Shown here one piece after another: positions 55,001 to 62,147 of a stretch of 64,000 bases of DNA. The DNA comes from Anseranas semipalmata (lineage: Eukaryota; Chordata; Aves; Anseriformes; Anseranatidae): positions 828,153 to 892,152 of the forward strand of contig VXAA01004301.1 of the NCBI GenBank assembly GCA_013399115.1. The letters run 5' to 3'. The position numbers and the translations under genes were made by a program. Under the pieces are notes generated by a model. That model was not told the DNA's origin, did no database searches, and saw only the letters and a list, made by a program, of their open reading frames with translations. Within the stretch, counting starts at the first letter, position 1; each line of letters starts with the position of its first letter.

Positions 55001-56688
55001 GAATAAATGTTTTCCAGGATATACATTCTAGTCATTTGGTTCTGCCTTTTCCTCTTCCATTTGAGAAGAAAAGAGAGATGAAGAACAAAATGACTTAAAT
55101 ATTCACTTAAAATAGTACTTAACTATTTTGGAGGGAAAAATGCGATTTGGAGCATTTTTGTATCCAAGGAACCCTCTTATGTTAAGGACCCTCAAATTAT
55201 CTTAGTCCTCCACAGAAGGCTTCCAGTCAGAGAAGCATTCTGTTTAAAACAATATTAGACTTTTAACAACAATTCTTTACAGGAAAACAGGTCCCTTAAT
55301 ACATAACAGATAGACTACATCCTTTCAGTGCAATATGAGATCTTATATACAGGATAATAGTTCACATGGTTGTTAATTTTAAGTACAGTGACCTATGTAA
55401 GCAACCAACAGAGATGAATTTATGGATTTCAAGACAATACTGACATACATACATATTTTACATATATATATATATGTAAAAATACAGTGATACAGATATA
55501 GACTGTGTTGTGGAAATAATGTTAGTATTTTAATTCACCATTCATATACATACTTTATTTGGGATTTGTAAACAAATTACAGATAGATAGCAACATTTTG
55601 AAATATTTATAAAAGTAGCAAATACCTGAAGTACTCACAGCAGTGGAGTAAGGTGTATGAGCTCCTGTATTTTCAGCCCAGCAGCCACAACCATAAAGAG
55701 CTGCCTAAGGAAAGAAGCACATCTTTCATAAATTTAATTATCCAAACTATTCAGTTGTTCCCTTCCCTTTAAAAAGCAAGCAAACAAACAACAAAAGGAC
55801 AAAAAAAGAAACCCAAGAAAAATCCAAGTATTAATACAACAGATAAGAAAATCATAACAGTCAAAATAACAATTCAAATCCACTTGTTATATCTTCCAAT
55901 ACTACTCTTCAAAACTGAGTGATTATCTTAGAGGTATAGTATTCTAACCTAACCTTATAGAAAATGAGGTATAGATATCAAGACAAAGTAATGCCAACTG
56001 CTCCCTATTCATATGAAGTCCCTTTCACTCTCCTATTCCAAAAGGAAATCTTTAATACATTTTGACAGAGAACTGCTTTTATAACAGTGGCAGAAGTGCA
56101 CCAAAAATACACCTGTACAGCAACAGAGTACGTCATTTTGTATGCACTTCAAAACTCCCTTGCTTAATAACAATAAAGAATGCTTATACCTGATTTGTTC
56201 TTTAATACCTTTGTCACTTCTACCAATTAATAAGTTGATTTAAAAATTAAATTACTAGGACAACTTCCCTAAATACTGATGAAAATCCTATTTAAAAACA
56301 CTTCAAGCATTTAAGAGAGTATTTGTAGTATGCAAGAGCTATTTAAGGCTGAAAATTAAATATTAAGAGTTCTGGCAAAAGGTAACTAACTAAAGAAAAA
56401 GTTCTTACTTATCAATGTTTTATAACACTGATGGAGGATACTAAACAGAAAACTTACATTCCAATGCAGTGATAATGCCTTCAGAGTTTAGTGGGAAGGC
56501 AGGAAGAACATCAGTTTGCTACCACAGCTCTACTGAACAGCCATTCCCAACTGAAAACGTATAATCACCTGACCAACTCTTCCAGGATGCTTTAGTGCTA
56601 AACCTCCACTGGAGACAGCAGCAGCAACATTTCCTTCTTGGTCAACAACAACTGCACCAACTGTATCCAATGTTCCTGAGTCATTCTC
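11982..56688 (-). CDS. TASP1: TASP1, Taspase 1 (threonine aspartase), six 3'-terminal coding exons
   Basis: The spliced exons 56688-56569, 55704-55626, 39265-39155, 28138-28028, 23476-23403 and 12074-11982 join in one open frame of 195 codons plus a TAA stop. All five introns are GT-AG and phases agree at every junction. The product closely matches Taspase 1, an Ntn-hydrolase of the type-2 asparaginase family. Its precursor cuts itself at an Asp-Thr bond to give alpha and beta subunits; the mature enzyme cleaves nuclear factors such as MLL/KMT2A and TFIIA after Asp. The window encodes the whole beta subunit (187 residues after the cleavage site, the same length as I recall for human) plus eight alpha residues. 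Visible hallmarks are the [10 protein letters not shown] cleavage and nucleophile motif, the [14 protein letters not shown] loop, and [12 protein letters not shown]. The alpha-subunit exons are outside the window. No frameshift or stop interrupts the exons, so the gene looks functional. Confidence 0.97.
13494..13550 (+). mobile_element. CR1 LINE 3' tail fragment
   Basis: GGTTGGACTAGATGATCTTT, followed by a CCCTTCC box and a decayed terminal repeat, is the hallmark CR1 3' untranslated end. Only about 57 bp is recognisable. It lies antisense to TASP1 in the last intron. Confidence 0.8.
13939..13954 (+). repeat. Short GA microsatellite
   Basis: A run of GAGAGAGAGAGAGA within an A/G-rich stretch of the last TASP1 intron. 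Confidence 0.7.
16932..16953 (+). repeat. G-rich run with G-quadruplex potential
   Basis: Runs of five, seven and six G separated by A and AGA lie on the plus strand, which is the non-template strand relative to antisense reading of the TASP1 intron. The pattern fits a potential quadruplex; formation is not shown. Confidence 0.6.
20797..21183 (-). other. Open frame of unknown nature in a TASP1 intron
   Basis: About 129 sense codons are open between a TAA and a TGA. The only in-frame Met lies late (YPDMLVLL), so there is no plausible start. The middle part is charged ([20 protein letters not shown]) and the end reads [11 protein letters not shown] do not recognise it. It could be chance, a decayed retrocopy or an alternative terminal exon; a weak acceptor-like CCTAG precedes it. 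Confidence 0.2.
22701..22726 (+). repeat. C-rich homopolymer run followed by A run
   Basis: Ten C, one G, eight C and seven A in succession. The minus strand is a nearly pure G tract. Such runs are error-prone in sequencing, so the exact length is uncertain. Confidence 0.8.
23403..23476 (-). CDS. TASP1: TASP1 exon, beta subunit ([20 protein letters not shown])
   Basis: This 74-nt exon completes a Val codon and encodes [20 protein letters not shown] then GKAK, ending on a codon boundary. The acceptor reads TTTATAG and the donor GTAAGC. As far as I recall the residues are identical to the mammalian sequence, in keeping with a core beta-strand segment. The following intron, about 11.3 kb, separates it from the last coding exon. 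Confidence 0.96.
23930..24061 (+). repeat. 44-bp imperfect tandem repeat (three units)
   Basis: Units begin at 23930, 23974 and 24018 with GATGTCTGG, GATGTTGGA and GATGCCTGG, each carrying an AATCCTGCA-like core near the middle. A more diverged unit may begin at 23854. On the minus strand the repeat makes hydrophobic-looking open frames that are a by-product of the repetition. Confidence 0.7.
26423..26764 (-). other. Unidentified 113-codon open frame in a TASP1 intron
   Basis: The frame contains protein-like sequence, [20 protein letters not shown] followed by [20 protein letters not shown] and TVAEGQ. The core 26735-26582 is bounded by CTTACAG and by CAG followed by GTGTGTG, which resemble splice sites. 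That piece is 154 nt, and joined to the preceding TASP1 exon it would read into TAG after four codons. It therefore cannot be an in-frame TASP1 exon. I do not recognise the family. It may be an old insertion, a retrocopy fragment or chance. Confidence 0.3.
27440..27486 (+). repeat. GT/CA microsatellite
   Basis: About 14 uninterrupted GT units followed by GTCTGTGTGTCTGTGTGTG. It is a likely length-polymorphic marker in a TASP1 intron. Confidence 0.95.
28028..28138 (-). CDS. TASP1: TASP1 exon, beta subunit ([20 protein letters not shown])
   Basis: This 111-nt exon encodes [20 protein letters not shown] then [16 protein letters not shown] plus one base. The acceptor is TTTTGCCCAG and the donor GTAAGA. 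It begins by completing a Gly codon (NKFI-G-SPFL), where the human protein, from memory, has Ser. The acidic and Ser-rich [11 protein letters not shown] stretch is the most divergent part of the beta subunit, which fits a surface loop. The short phase-1 frame matches the next exon, whose first two bases finish a Val codon. Confidence 0.96.
34128..34539 (+). mobile_element. CR1 LINE 3' fragment
   Basis: It starts at a decayed version of the [13 protein letters not shown] coding block and runs through [20 protein letters not shown], a region matching [14 protein letters not shown] sequence, then GGGGTTGGACTA, a CCCTTCCAACCTC box and terminal CTGTGATTCTGTGAT. Several frame changes and stops show it is inactive. 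Coding similarity to the 6.8-kb copy is clear but the 3' end is of another subfamily. It is antisense to TASP1. Confidence 0.92.
37019..37050 (+). repeat. T homopolymer, 32 bases
   Basis: An uninterrupted run of 32 T, preceded by an A run and GGTGGCTGGTC and followed by AAAAAACC. On the minus strand it is a poly-A. It may be the tail of an old retroposed sequence, but no body is recognised. Its length is likely uncertain. Confidence 0.9.
37651..37678 (+). repeat. GAAA microsatellite
   Basis: AAAAAAGAAAGAAAGAAAGA followed by an A run, in a TASP1 intron. Confidence 0.85.
39155..39265 (-). CDS. TASP1: TASP1 exon, beta subunit ([14 protein letters not shown])
   Basis: This 111-nt exon completes the split Gly codon and encodes [19 protein letters not shown] then [17 protein letters not shown] plus one base. 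The acceptor is TCCTTAG with a good pyrimidine tract; the donor is GTAAGT. Both ends have the same phase, so skipping it would keep the frame but remove 37 residues of the catalytic fold. Reading on into the intron would add only a short tail before a stop. It is flanked upstream, at about 0.6 kb, by an unexplained 99-codon open frame on the same strand. Confidence 0.96.
39840..40139 (-). other. Unidentified 99-codon ATG-started open frame beside a TASP1 exon
   Basis: From an ATG at 40139-40137 the frame stays open to a TGA at 39842-39840. The sequence looks protein-like: [20 protein letters not shown], later a basic [15 protein letters not shown] and then [21 protein letters not shown] 15-bp tandem duplication (39996-40025) adds five codons, GKEHG, without breaking the frame. 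It lies on the TASP1 strand 575 bp before the 39265-39155 exon. I do not recognise it. Possible explanations are a retrocopy fragment, an exon of another transcript, or chance. Confidence 0.3.
39996..40025 (+). repeat. 15-bp perfect tandem duplication
   Basis: GCCATGCTCTTTTCC is present twice in direct succession. It sits inside the unidentified minus-strand frame and keeps it in phase. Confidence 0.9.
43688..43708 (+). repeat. AAAT microsatellite
   Basis: Five tandem AAAT/AATA units; a shorter similar run occurs at about 43,464. Confidence 0.85.
46478..46500. repeat. Perfect short inverted repeat (9-bp arms, 5-base loop)
   Basis: CATTGATCC, TAGAG, GGATCAATG form a perfect hairpin-capable sequence in the large TASP1 intron. 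No T run or known RNA family surrounds it. Confidence 0.7.
48869..49190 (+). mobile_element. CR1 LINE 3' fragment
   Basis: It opens at TATCAATGTGTACAAATATT, runs through a CCCAGTGACAGGACAAGAGG block and a GGTTGCCCAGAGAGGCTGTG block, and ends GTTCCTTCCAACCTAAGCAA then TTCTGTGATA. Its order matches the 34.1-kb copy. Small deletions and substitutions show age. It is antisense to TASP1. Confidence 0.9.
49297..49337 (+). repeat. 26-bp period direct repeat
   Basis: TTTATGAGAACAGAG occurs at 49297-49311 and 49323-49337. It is a local duplication about 100 bp after the CR1 tail. Confidence 0.8.
50665..50669 (+). repeat. Target-site duplication, left copy (GTTAC)
   Basis: GTTAC directly precedes the TG of the solo LTR and is repeated directly after its CA at 51732-51736. 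A 5-bp duplication is characteristic of ERVL-type integration. Confidence 0.85.
50670..51731 (+). mobile_element. ERVL-like solo LTR with 5-bp target-site duplication
   Basis: The 1,062-bp GC-rich element begins TGTATTGGGTTTACGTGG, ends AAACCACCACA, and is flanked by GTTAC on both sides. The absence of gag, pol or env next to it and the direct joining of both flanks show a solo LTR left by recombination. The middle third is a series of imperfect repeats built on CTGCAGCCCGTGG and GGAGCAG. Near the 3' end, GAGTCTGTTTTGCCTGTGAT and GGTGATCTCCC match the LTR at 5.1 kb. The poly-A signal present in that copy is degraded here (GGTAAAAACTTA). The element lies antisense inside a TASP1 intron. Long open frames within it on both strands come from its composition and do not encode known proteins. 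Confidence 0.9.
50976..51382 (+). repeat. Internal imperfect repeat array of the LTR
   Basis: About eight degenerate units of roughly 45-60 bp recur, each built of CTGCAGCCCGTGG-like sequence, a GCCCAC-like element and GGAGCAG. Clear unit starts are near 50979, 51020, 51058 and 51299. The related LTR at 5.1 kb has only two or three such units, which accounts for much of its shorter length. Confidence 0.65.
51732..51736 (+). repeat. Target-site duplication, right copy (GTTAC)
   Basis: GTTAC immediately follows the terminal CA of the solo LTR and is identical to 50665-50669. Confidence 0.85.
52455..52650 (+). mobile_element. Probable old LINE ORF2 linker fragment
   Basis: The plus-strand translation contains [20 protein letters not shown] and [20 protein letters not shown]. 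This resembles the segment between endonuclease and reverse transcriptase in CR1/L2-type LINEs, where an NxKxFFxYI motif, a GPL-D stretch and a KA-x-LNxFF stretch follow one another. The match is by recollection of the pattern and is degenerate, so the family is uncertain. It has the same orientation as the CR1 copies. Confidence 0.4.
53541..53580 (+). repeat. CT/CA-rich microsatellite
   Basis: CTATCTCCCGCTCTTTCTCT followed by CGCTCTCTCTCACACACAC, a compound pyrimidine-rich simple repeat. Confidence 0.75.
55456..55481. repeat. 26-bp perfect AT palindrome
   Basis: TTTTACATATATA continued by its exact reverse complement. It lies in the large TASP1 intron about 145 nt past the donor of the 55704-55626 exon and could extrude as a cruciform or hairpin. 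Confidence 0.8.
55626..55704 (-). CDS. TASP1: TASP1 exon, beta subunit ([16 protein letters not shown])
   Basis: This 79-nt exon starts in phase 0 and leaves one base over. It encodes [20 protein letters not shown] then TAVSTS plus the first base of a Gly codon. The acceptor is CCTTAG; the donor is CAG followed by GTATTT, a weaker-than-usual site. Only 864 bp of intron separates it from the catalytic exon, while the next intron runs about 16.4 kb. The [12 protein letters not shown] block is conserved in Taspase 1. The residue after GAH is Thr, where I recall Asn in human. Confidence 0.96.
56569..56688 (-). CDS. TASP1: TASP1 exon with the autocleavage site and catalytic Thr
   Basis: This 120-nt, phase-0 exon encodes 40 residues beginning [16 protein letters not shown] and ending [12 protein letters not shown]. 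The minus-strand acceptor reads TGCAG and the donor GTGATT. The Asp-Thr pair in GTLDTVG is the autoproteolysis site, and the Thr (codon 56664-56662) becomes the N-terminal nucleophile of the beta subunit. The [21 protein letters not shown] stretch is the conserved substrate-pocket region of the family. Asparaginases usually read GRVGD here; GRVGQ is the Taspase form. By comparison with the human protein as I remember it, DQEG replaces DHEG. Confidence 0.97.
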
Positions 56689-58063
56689 CTGCAGGATACA
56701 CAAAGAGAAACAACTACTAAAAATAGCATATTAAAGTCAGATTATGCTTTTTAGGAGTGTGCAAACTAACGTGCACAAAACCAAGTGGCAGGCCCATCGA
56801 CAGAACAGATTTGTTATCATGCATATTGCACTCGTGGTACTGCCATAAATCTTCCCAAAATGCTCTCTTGCCTCAGACAAGACCTGAAGAAAACTTCTCT
56901 GGAAACAAGAAGGTAATAAGCATCTCAGAACTCATCCAATGCTTAGATTACCTGCCTTTACTCATAAAAGTACCCAAAATCCTGTTATCTTAGTGGTGGA
57001 CACTTGTCCACTAAGAAGCGATTCAGGAATTCATTCCAAAGATATGGTATCAAAAGACCTCTCCCAAAAGCTTTGAGGTGGCGTTTTCAGAGACTTCTGA
57101 TCTTTAAAGCTATATATGATTCAAAAAAAGACACCCCCCCCAAAGCAAAACAAAACAAAAACAAACAATAACAAAAATCCACAAGCAGCAGTTCACCATG
57201 TAAAGAGAAAATTCAGATATTCTGAGCAAGGCAGGGAATCCCCCTCCAGACAGATTATTTCTGATAGACTTGTTCTTTAGCAATCTCCAGTGGCTTCTTG
57301 GTTAAAACAAATTACTGCCCACTCCCTCTGGGTTGCTAGAAAAGTCTCCTTACTGCCATCACTTCCAAGGCACATTTCCTCCCCTAAAAGCAGAGGTCTT
57401 TCAGCATCTATTCCTGATGTGAGCTCTCTGCCTACTGTCTCACAAACACTTCAGCTGTCTCACCTCTCACCCTTGGATCTTTCCTTCCTTCTCCCCTTCC
57501 TTAACACACCACATTCAGGCACTCTAAGAGAAAGAGCAGTTTTCCCCTTTGCCTAGGCTTGCCCTACATTCCCCTCTCTGCCCAACCCAGTGCAAGGCAC
57601 ACTAACTTCATGCCCAATCACACGCTTTTAGTGGGACATAGCATGCAGTATACATAAAATAAAATGAATAAACAACACTGATACATCATCCATCACACAC
57701 TTCAAAGATGAACACTGCTTCTGCACAAGCCCTCAAGCTGATCAATCTTTCCTCTATAAAAACTTACCTGCATTAAAATAATCCTACATAAACTTACCCA
57801 AGCAAATAAACACAAAGGATATTAAGCTTTTCATATAGACATGTATTTTCTGGACTAGAATCCAGGGGGAAAAAAAAAAAAATCTATATCCAATTTTTCA
57901 ACTTCAAATCATCAAGTTCCCATCACCAATGAAAATTTACTTGGGCAAACAGAGTTACTTGTCAAGCAGAATTCCTTATGAGACTCATACTGGTGATACT
58001 CTGGCCACACTTCACTTAGAGTGAAGTCACTGCCAACTAGGTATTAAGAACAATTTATTTATT

Positions 58064-58250
58064 TTCAAGGTGCTCAAACACTGGAAAAGGCTTCCTAGAG
58101 GGGTGGTTGATGCCCCATCCCTGTCAGTGTTCAAGAGACATTTAGACAATGCCCTTAACAATATGTTTTAACTTTTGGTCAGCCATGAAATGGTCAGGTA
58201 GCTGGACTAAATGATCTTTGAAGGTCCCTTCCAACTGAAATATTCTAATT
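58064..58250 (+). mobile_element. CR1 LINE 3' fragment
   Basis: TTCAAGGTGCTCAAACACTG, then CTGGAAAAGGCTTCCTAGAG, GTGGTTGATGCCCCATCCCT and GTTCAAGAGACATTTAGACA lead to GGACTAAATGATCTTTGAAG and a CCCTTCCAACTG box. The terminal repeat has decayed to TATTCTAATT. This is a different CR1 subfamily from the copies at 6.8 and 34.1 kb. It is antisense to TASP1. Confidence 0.9.
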
Positions 58251-58599
58251 GAGTTAATATTGCACTAGTCTCGAAATGAAAAACATGTAATGCAATACTA
58301 CAGTGTTCTTCATGCATCTGGAATTCCTAAGCACGAGCATCATCCTCAGCTTTTACCCAGGACAACAGTAAGCTTCCTCCCTTGACCTACACCTAGCCCT
58401 TCCCAAACAACTTCTATGCTCAGAAGCTGTACATATTCAATATTAAAACAGATGGATGTCCTAAAAGTAAAGCAGAATAACTGATAAGAGAAGGAGAAGT
58501 GAAAAATTATAGATCCTAATACAGACGTTATTAACCCAATTAGAACAACACTACTCAGTAGATTGCAAAGATACTCGGCAGTGAAGCAGGCTGCTCACT

Positions 58600-58675
58600 G
58601 GAGGTGTAGTTTCCCACCCTTGGAGGTTTTCAAGATCGGACTGGATAAAGCTCTTCCCAATCTTCTATGATTTCC
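58600..58675 (+). mobile_element. CR1 LINE 3' fragment, short
   Basis: CCCTTGGAGGTTTTCAAGAT and GGACTGGATAAAGC are typical CR1 3' region sequence, ending in a decayed CTTCTATGATTTCC. Only about 75 bp remains. It lies 350 bp after the preceding CR1 piece, in the same orientation. Confidence 0.7.
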
Positions 58676-59251
58676 ATATAGAGAAGAAATACTAATAGGA
58701 TGCAGGTTTTGTTGACCATCCCTTGCCCCCTTTTATCAAAGGAAATTATACCCACAACAAAAACTATATTAATAGACAACTACAGATGTGAAAATCAAGC
58801 CCATCAAAGTTAGGAAATACCAGAAAAAAGGCCACCTGTGTAATCTTAATTCATATTATATCAAAGACTTGGCATTCCCATAATGAGCAGAAATACATTT
58901 TAGATGGATGAGGCTCAGTATAGATCAGTATGTTTTCCATATCATCTGACAGCAAAGAAAAAATGCTTGCAGCCTTTTTTTGCAGCGTCTTATTGCTCAA
59001 TCTGTCATCCATCTTCAGATCTAGCTCTTACTTGCATAAAATATTTGCCTTCCATATTTTTTTTCCAGAGATATTTTAATAAAAAACCCACAAGCATTTA
59101 CAAGTATATGTTGCGTGAAGACTTTCTTCACCATTATTTCCTTTAAAAGAAGATCTATTTCATATCTGTATTTGCTGTCAATCCAGTGGTACAGTTTGCT
59201 TGCTTTGGTTTATTTTATTTTTATATGGACAAATTTAGGAGGCTGGAAAAC

Positions 59252-59270
59252 TTTTTTTTTTTTTTTTTTT
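59252..59270 (+). repeat. T homopolymer, 19 bases
   Basis: An uninterrupted run of 19 T in the upstream TASP1 intron; no associated element recognised. Confidence 0.85.
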
Positions 59271-62063
59271 AAGGGAAACACTTATTTTAACGTGGCCCAC
59301 ACAATCTTCTGAAGGAAATCTGTATCAGTAAAACAAAACAATTCTATATTCTCCTTCACAGTCACATAAGTCTGGGGGGAGTGGGGCAGGTTGTGAACAG
59401 AAAAGAATCACTACTGATGTTACATTCACCTTTACTCAGCAAACTGAAAACCAGTGAGGACCAGCTCTATTCCACATCCAATTGGAAAATATGTTATTGG
59501 ATCTATTCTAGATCTATTTTTACATTTGTTCCCATTTCAACACTACTGACTTCACACACTTACAAAATGACACTGTGAATCATGCCTACAGTTCAGTATT
59601 AAAACTCTTCTATATACATAAACCGTACCAACAGCTCTCTGATTTCTGAACCAGTGAATGAAGAGTTCATCACAATCTAACAAAGGTATTGCCTCTATCT
59701 CTCCATACAAAAAGGCATTATGCTCCTGAGGAGCTGCAGGAAGAACACACCTGGTGAGAAGATTTTCAGTGACACGTTTCAGCTCTACTGACCATATGAA
59801 TGTTGAAAAATTCAGGATCCTATCAAGTTGATACCAAGACAATCAACAGAAATATGTTAAACACTACAATTAACGAAGTTTAAATGTATATATTTTTTAA
59901 AGTAGGCAAACTTAGCAGACTGTCAAAACTCTAAAATAAGTCCAAATTCCATACAGGTCCAAGAGGGACTGAAAGTGATCCAGCTTGCTTGCCCTTAGCT
60001 TTTTATGTATCTAATTTGTAAATTTAACACCTTAAACTTCAAAATTTTGCAAGATCCAGAAGAAACTTGATTATTGCTTGGTCATATCTGTCAACAAATG
60101 CCATATATAACTTAAGCTAATAATTTATATGAACAAGTCAATTCCAGAATCAGTTTGGGGGTTTTAACCATGTAGTACCACAATCTAAAAATAATCTGTT
60201 GTGTAGTTTACATTTTACATGTAAACAGAAGAAAGTCACTGTCAAAAGTAAGACCTCACATTACTTAATTTGTACCTTGTGACAGGAAAGGAAATTAATT
60301 CCATGAAATCAAGGACCAAATATTCATATCTAAATAGCTAAGAACATGCACACAAAGAGGGAAAATGCTCATCTGCACAAATGCAGAATTCTATCACATA
60401 TTTTAGAAATTTCATCTTTCCCTTCTTTCGCACATAAAATAAAACAACAGTCAACATTTTACCTAACTTCCCAGAGCTGTTCACAAAAAGCATACAAGCT
60501 CCTAACGAAGGAATGAACAGGTTAGGAAAGTTCTACCCAGTGCCTGCTGAAAGGTGCCTACACAGGATTTTTACCTTCTCTGCTTCATATTGTTCTGAAA
60601 TTCCATGAAAGGTTAATTACCATTAAATCTCATCTCTGAGTATCGTAATGGACAAAATGCAAAATGAATCAGATTAAAGCAACCAACATCTATATACTAT
60701 TACCCAAGCATCCATGCAAATAAATAGAATTTGACATTTGATGCTAATGAGATCAAGTAGATTCCCCTAAAAATATGTTTCTTTACAGTATCCTCCCACT
60801 TAAAACAGAAGACCAGGGCAACAGATGAATCTTCAAGTATGTCTCATGTAGTTTATTACAGTCCACTTGGCAACACTGAAGAGAATAACAGTGAGCAGCA
60901 TTTCTGGAAAATAACATACCAACAAGTAATATATTTTGGTCTTTTAAAACCTCATACTTAAGGCATTCTTGATGGAGCACTTCTGCTGATTACAACTACA
61001 GCAGTATTTAACACAGTGAGAGACAATCGTTTAAGCAAGTTTTTATTTATTGAAGTATTTTAAGAAATACTTATACATTCATCTAAGTCAAGGGAAAAGG
61101 TAACTATTCTGTGAGCACTGGCACCAGTTAATACATACCAATTTCTAGAAAAGTTTTCCTCTGGGGCAGTTGAGGGCATAGCATGATGCACTTTCATAAC
61201 AATAGAATCTTGGCAAAGCATGCATGATTGGTGCAATATTCATACATTTGGAAAGGGGCAGTGATGGTCTAATCATACAAAGTTCAATAAAACAGCCCTA
61301 GCTACCTTCTGCAGTTTAAGAGTTGTCTGGTATGTAAATAGAACATTTTGTCTTACCTCCATCTTCAAGATGAAGGAATTATTTCATACTATATTCCACA
61401 TACGAGATTTTTTTTTTTTTTAACAGGAATGGATGTAAAGCATTTCTTTTCCCATGTTAAATGGACTTTGAAGTGTACTTTAGAAGTCTAAAAAGTATTA
61501 TTATCAAAAACCACTTCAGCATGAATGAAAGTATTTGTTTTTTAAGGAAAATGAAATGCAAGAAATTCAAAGTTCCTGTTCAAACTGTAAGAATAAGTAA
61601 GAAGACACTAGGGTTGCTACAGTCAACTGCTACACTTAAATATATTCACACAGCCATAAAAAAAAAAACTTGATTCAAGGAAAAGCTAAGTGACCAAAAT
61701 TCACTCTTTATAATGTGAATTATGCATATTGCTGTGCATTGACTCTTGGTCACCCAAACAGCTCAAGCTAAAACTGGCTAAAAGTTCACATGGTATGTTT
61801 AGAGTGATCAATGACAAAAATTATAACCCACAAAATACTTCAAAGAAAATAATGTATTTCTGTGCAACAGGCAGACATTTTTCTTCTCAAAATATGTTCA
61901 GTGTTACTATCTAAATAGTACCTGAAGAATATGAACCCAATTGTCCCATACATATAATTCAAACTGTTGTGCACATACTTGAGAACATATGTTAAACTAG
62001 GTAAAGACCAAATCAATTATAATAAACCTCAAACTAAATAATGTTATTTATGGAGTTAAATAC

Positions 62064-62147
62064 CTAACCTATAAAACCCTAACCTATAACCTGCAAAAAA
62101 AAACCCCAACAACAACAAAAAACAACCTATAAACACTAACCTATAAA
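62064..62147 (+). repeat. Cluster of AACCTATA motifs
   Basis: CTAACCTATAA-like motifs recur four times within about 85 bp, around an A-rich AACAACAAC stretch. One stretch reads ACCCTAACC, but there is no hexamer array, so this is a degenerate simple repeat and not telomeric sequence. Confidence 0.6.

Larger units (their letters stand above)
39266..55625 (-). other. TASP1: TASP1 intron (about 16.4 kb)
   Basis: The largest complete intron of the window. It carries an unexplained 99-codon open frame (39.84-40.14 kb), a CR1 tail (48.87-49.19 kb), the 1,062-bp solo LTR (50.67-51.73 kb), a weak older LINE coding remnant (52.46-52.65 kb) and several simple repeats. No further TASP1 exon is needed, because the phases of the flanking exons join correctly. 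Confidence 0.85.

Noticed and set aside
59552..59842. 96-codon minus-strand frame in the upstream intron, considered as a preceding TASP1 exon
   Set aside because: The translation does not match the Taspase alpha subunit or its basic linker, and no suitable splice sites and phase were found.
62064..62147. Interstitial telomeric repeat
   Set aside because: Only one partial CCCTAA unit is present; the rest follows a different AACCTATA pattern.
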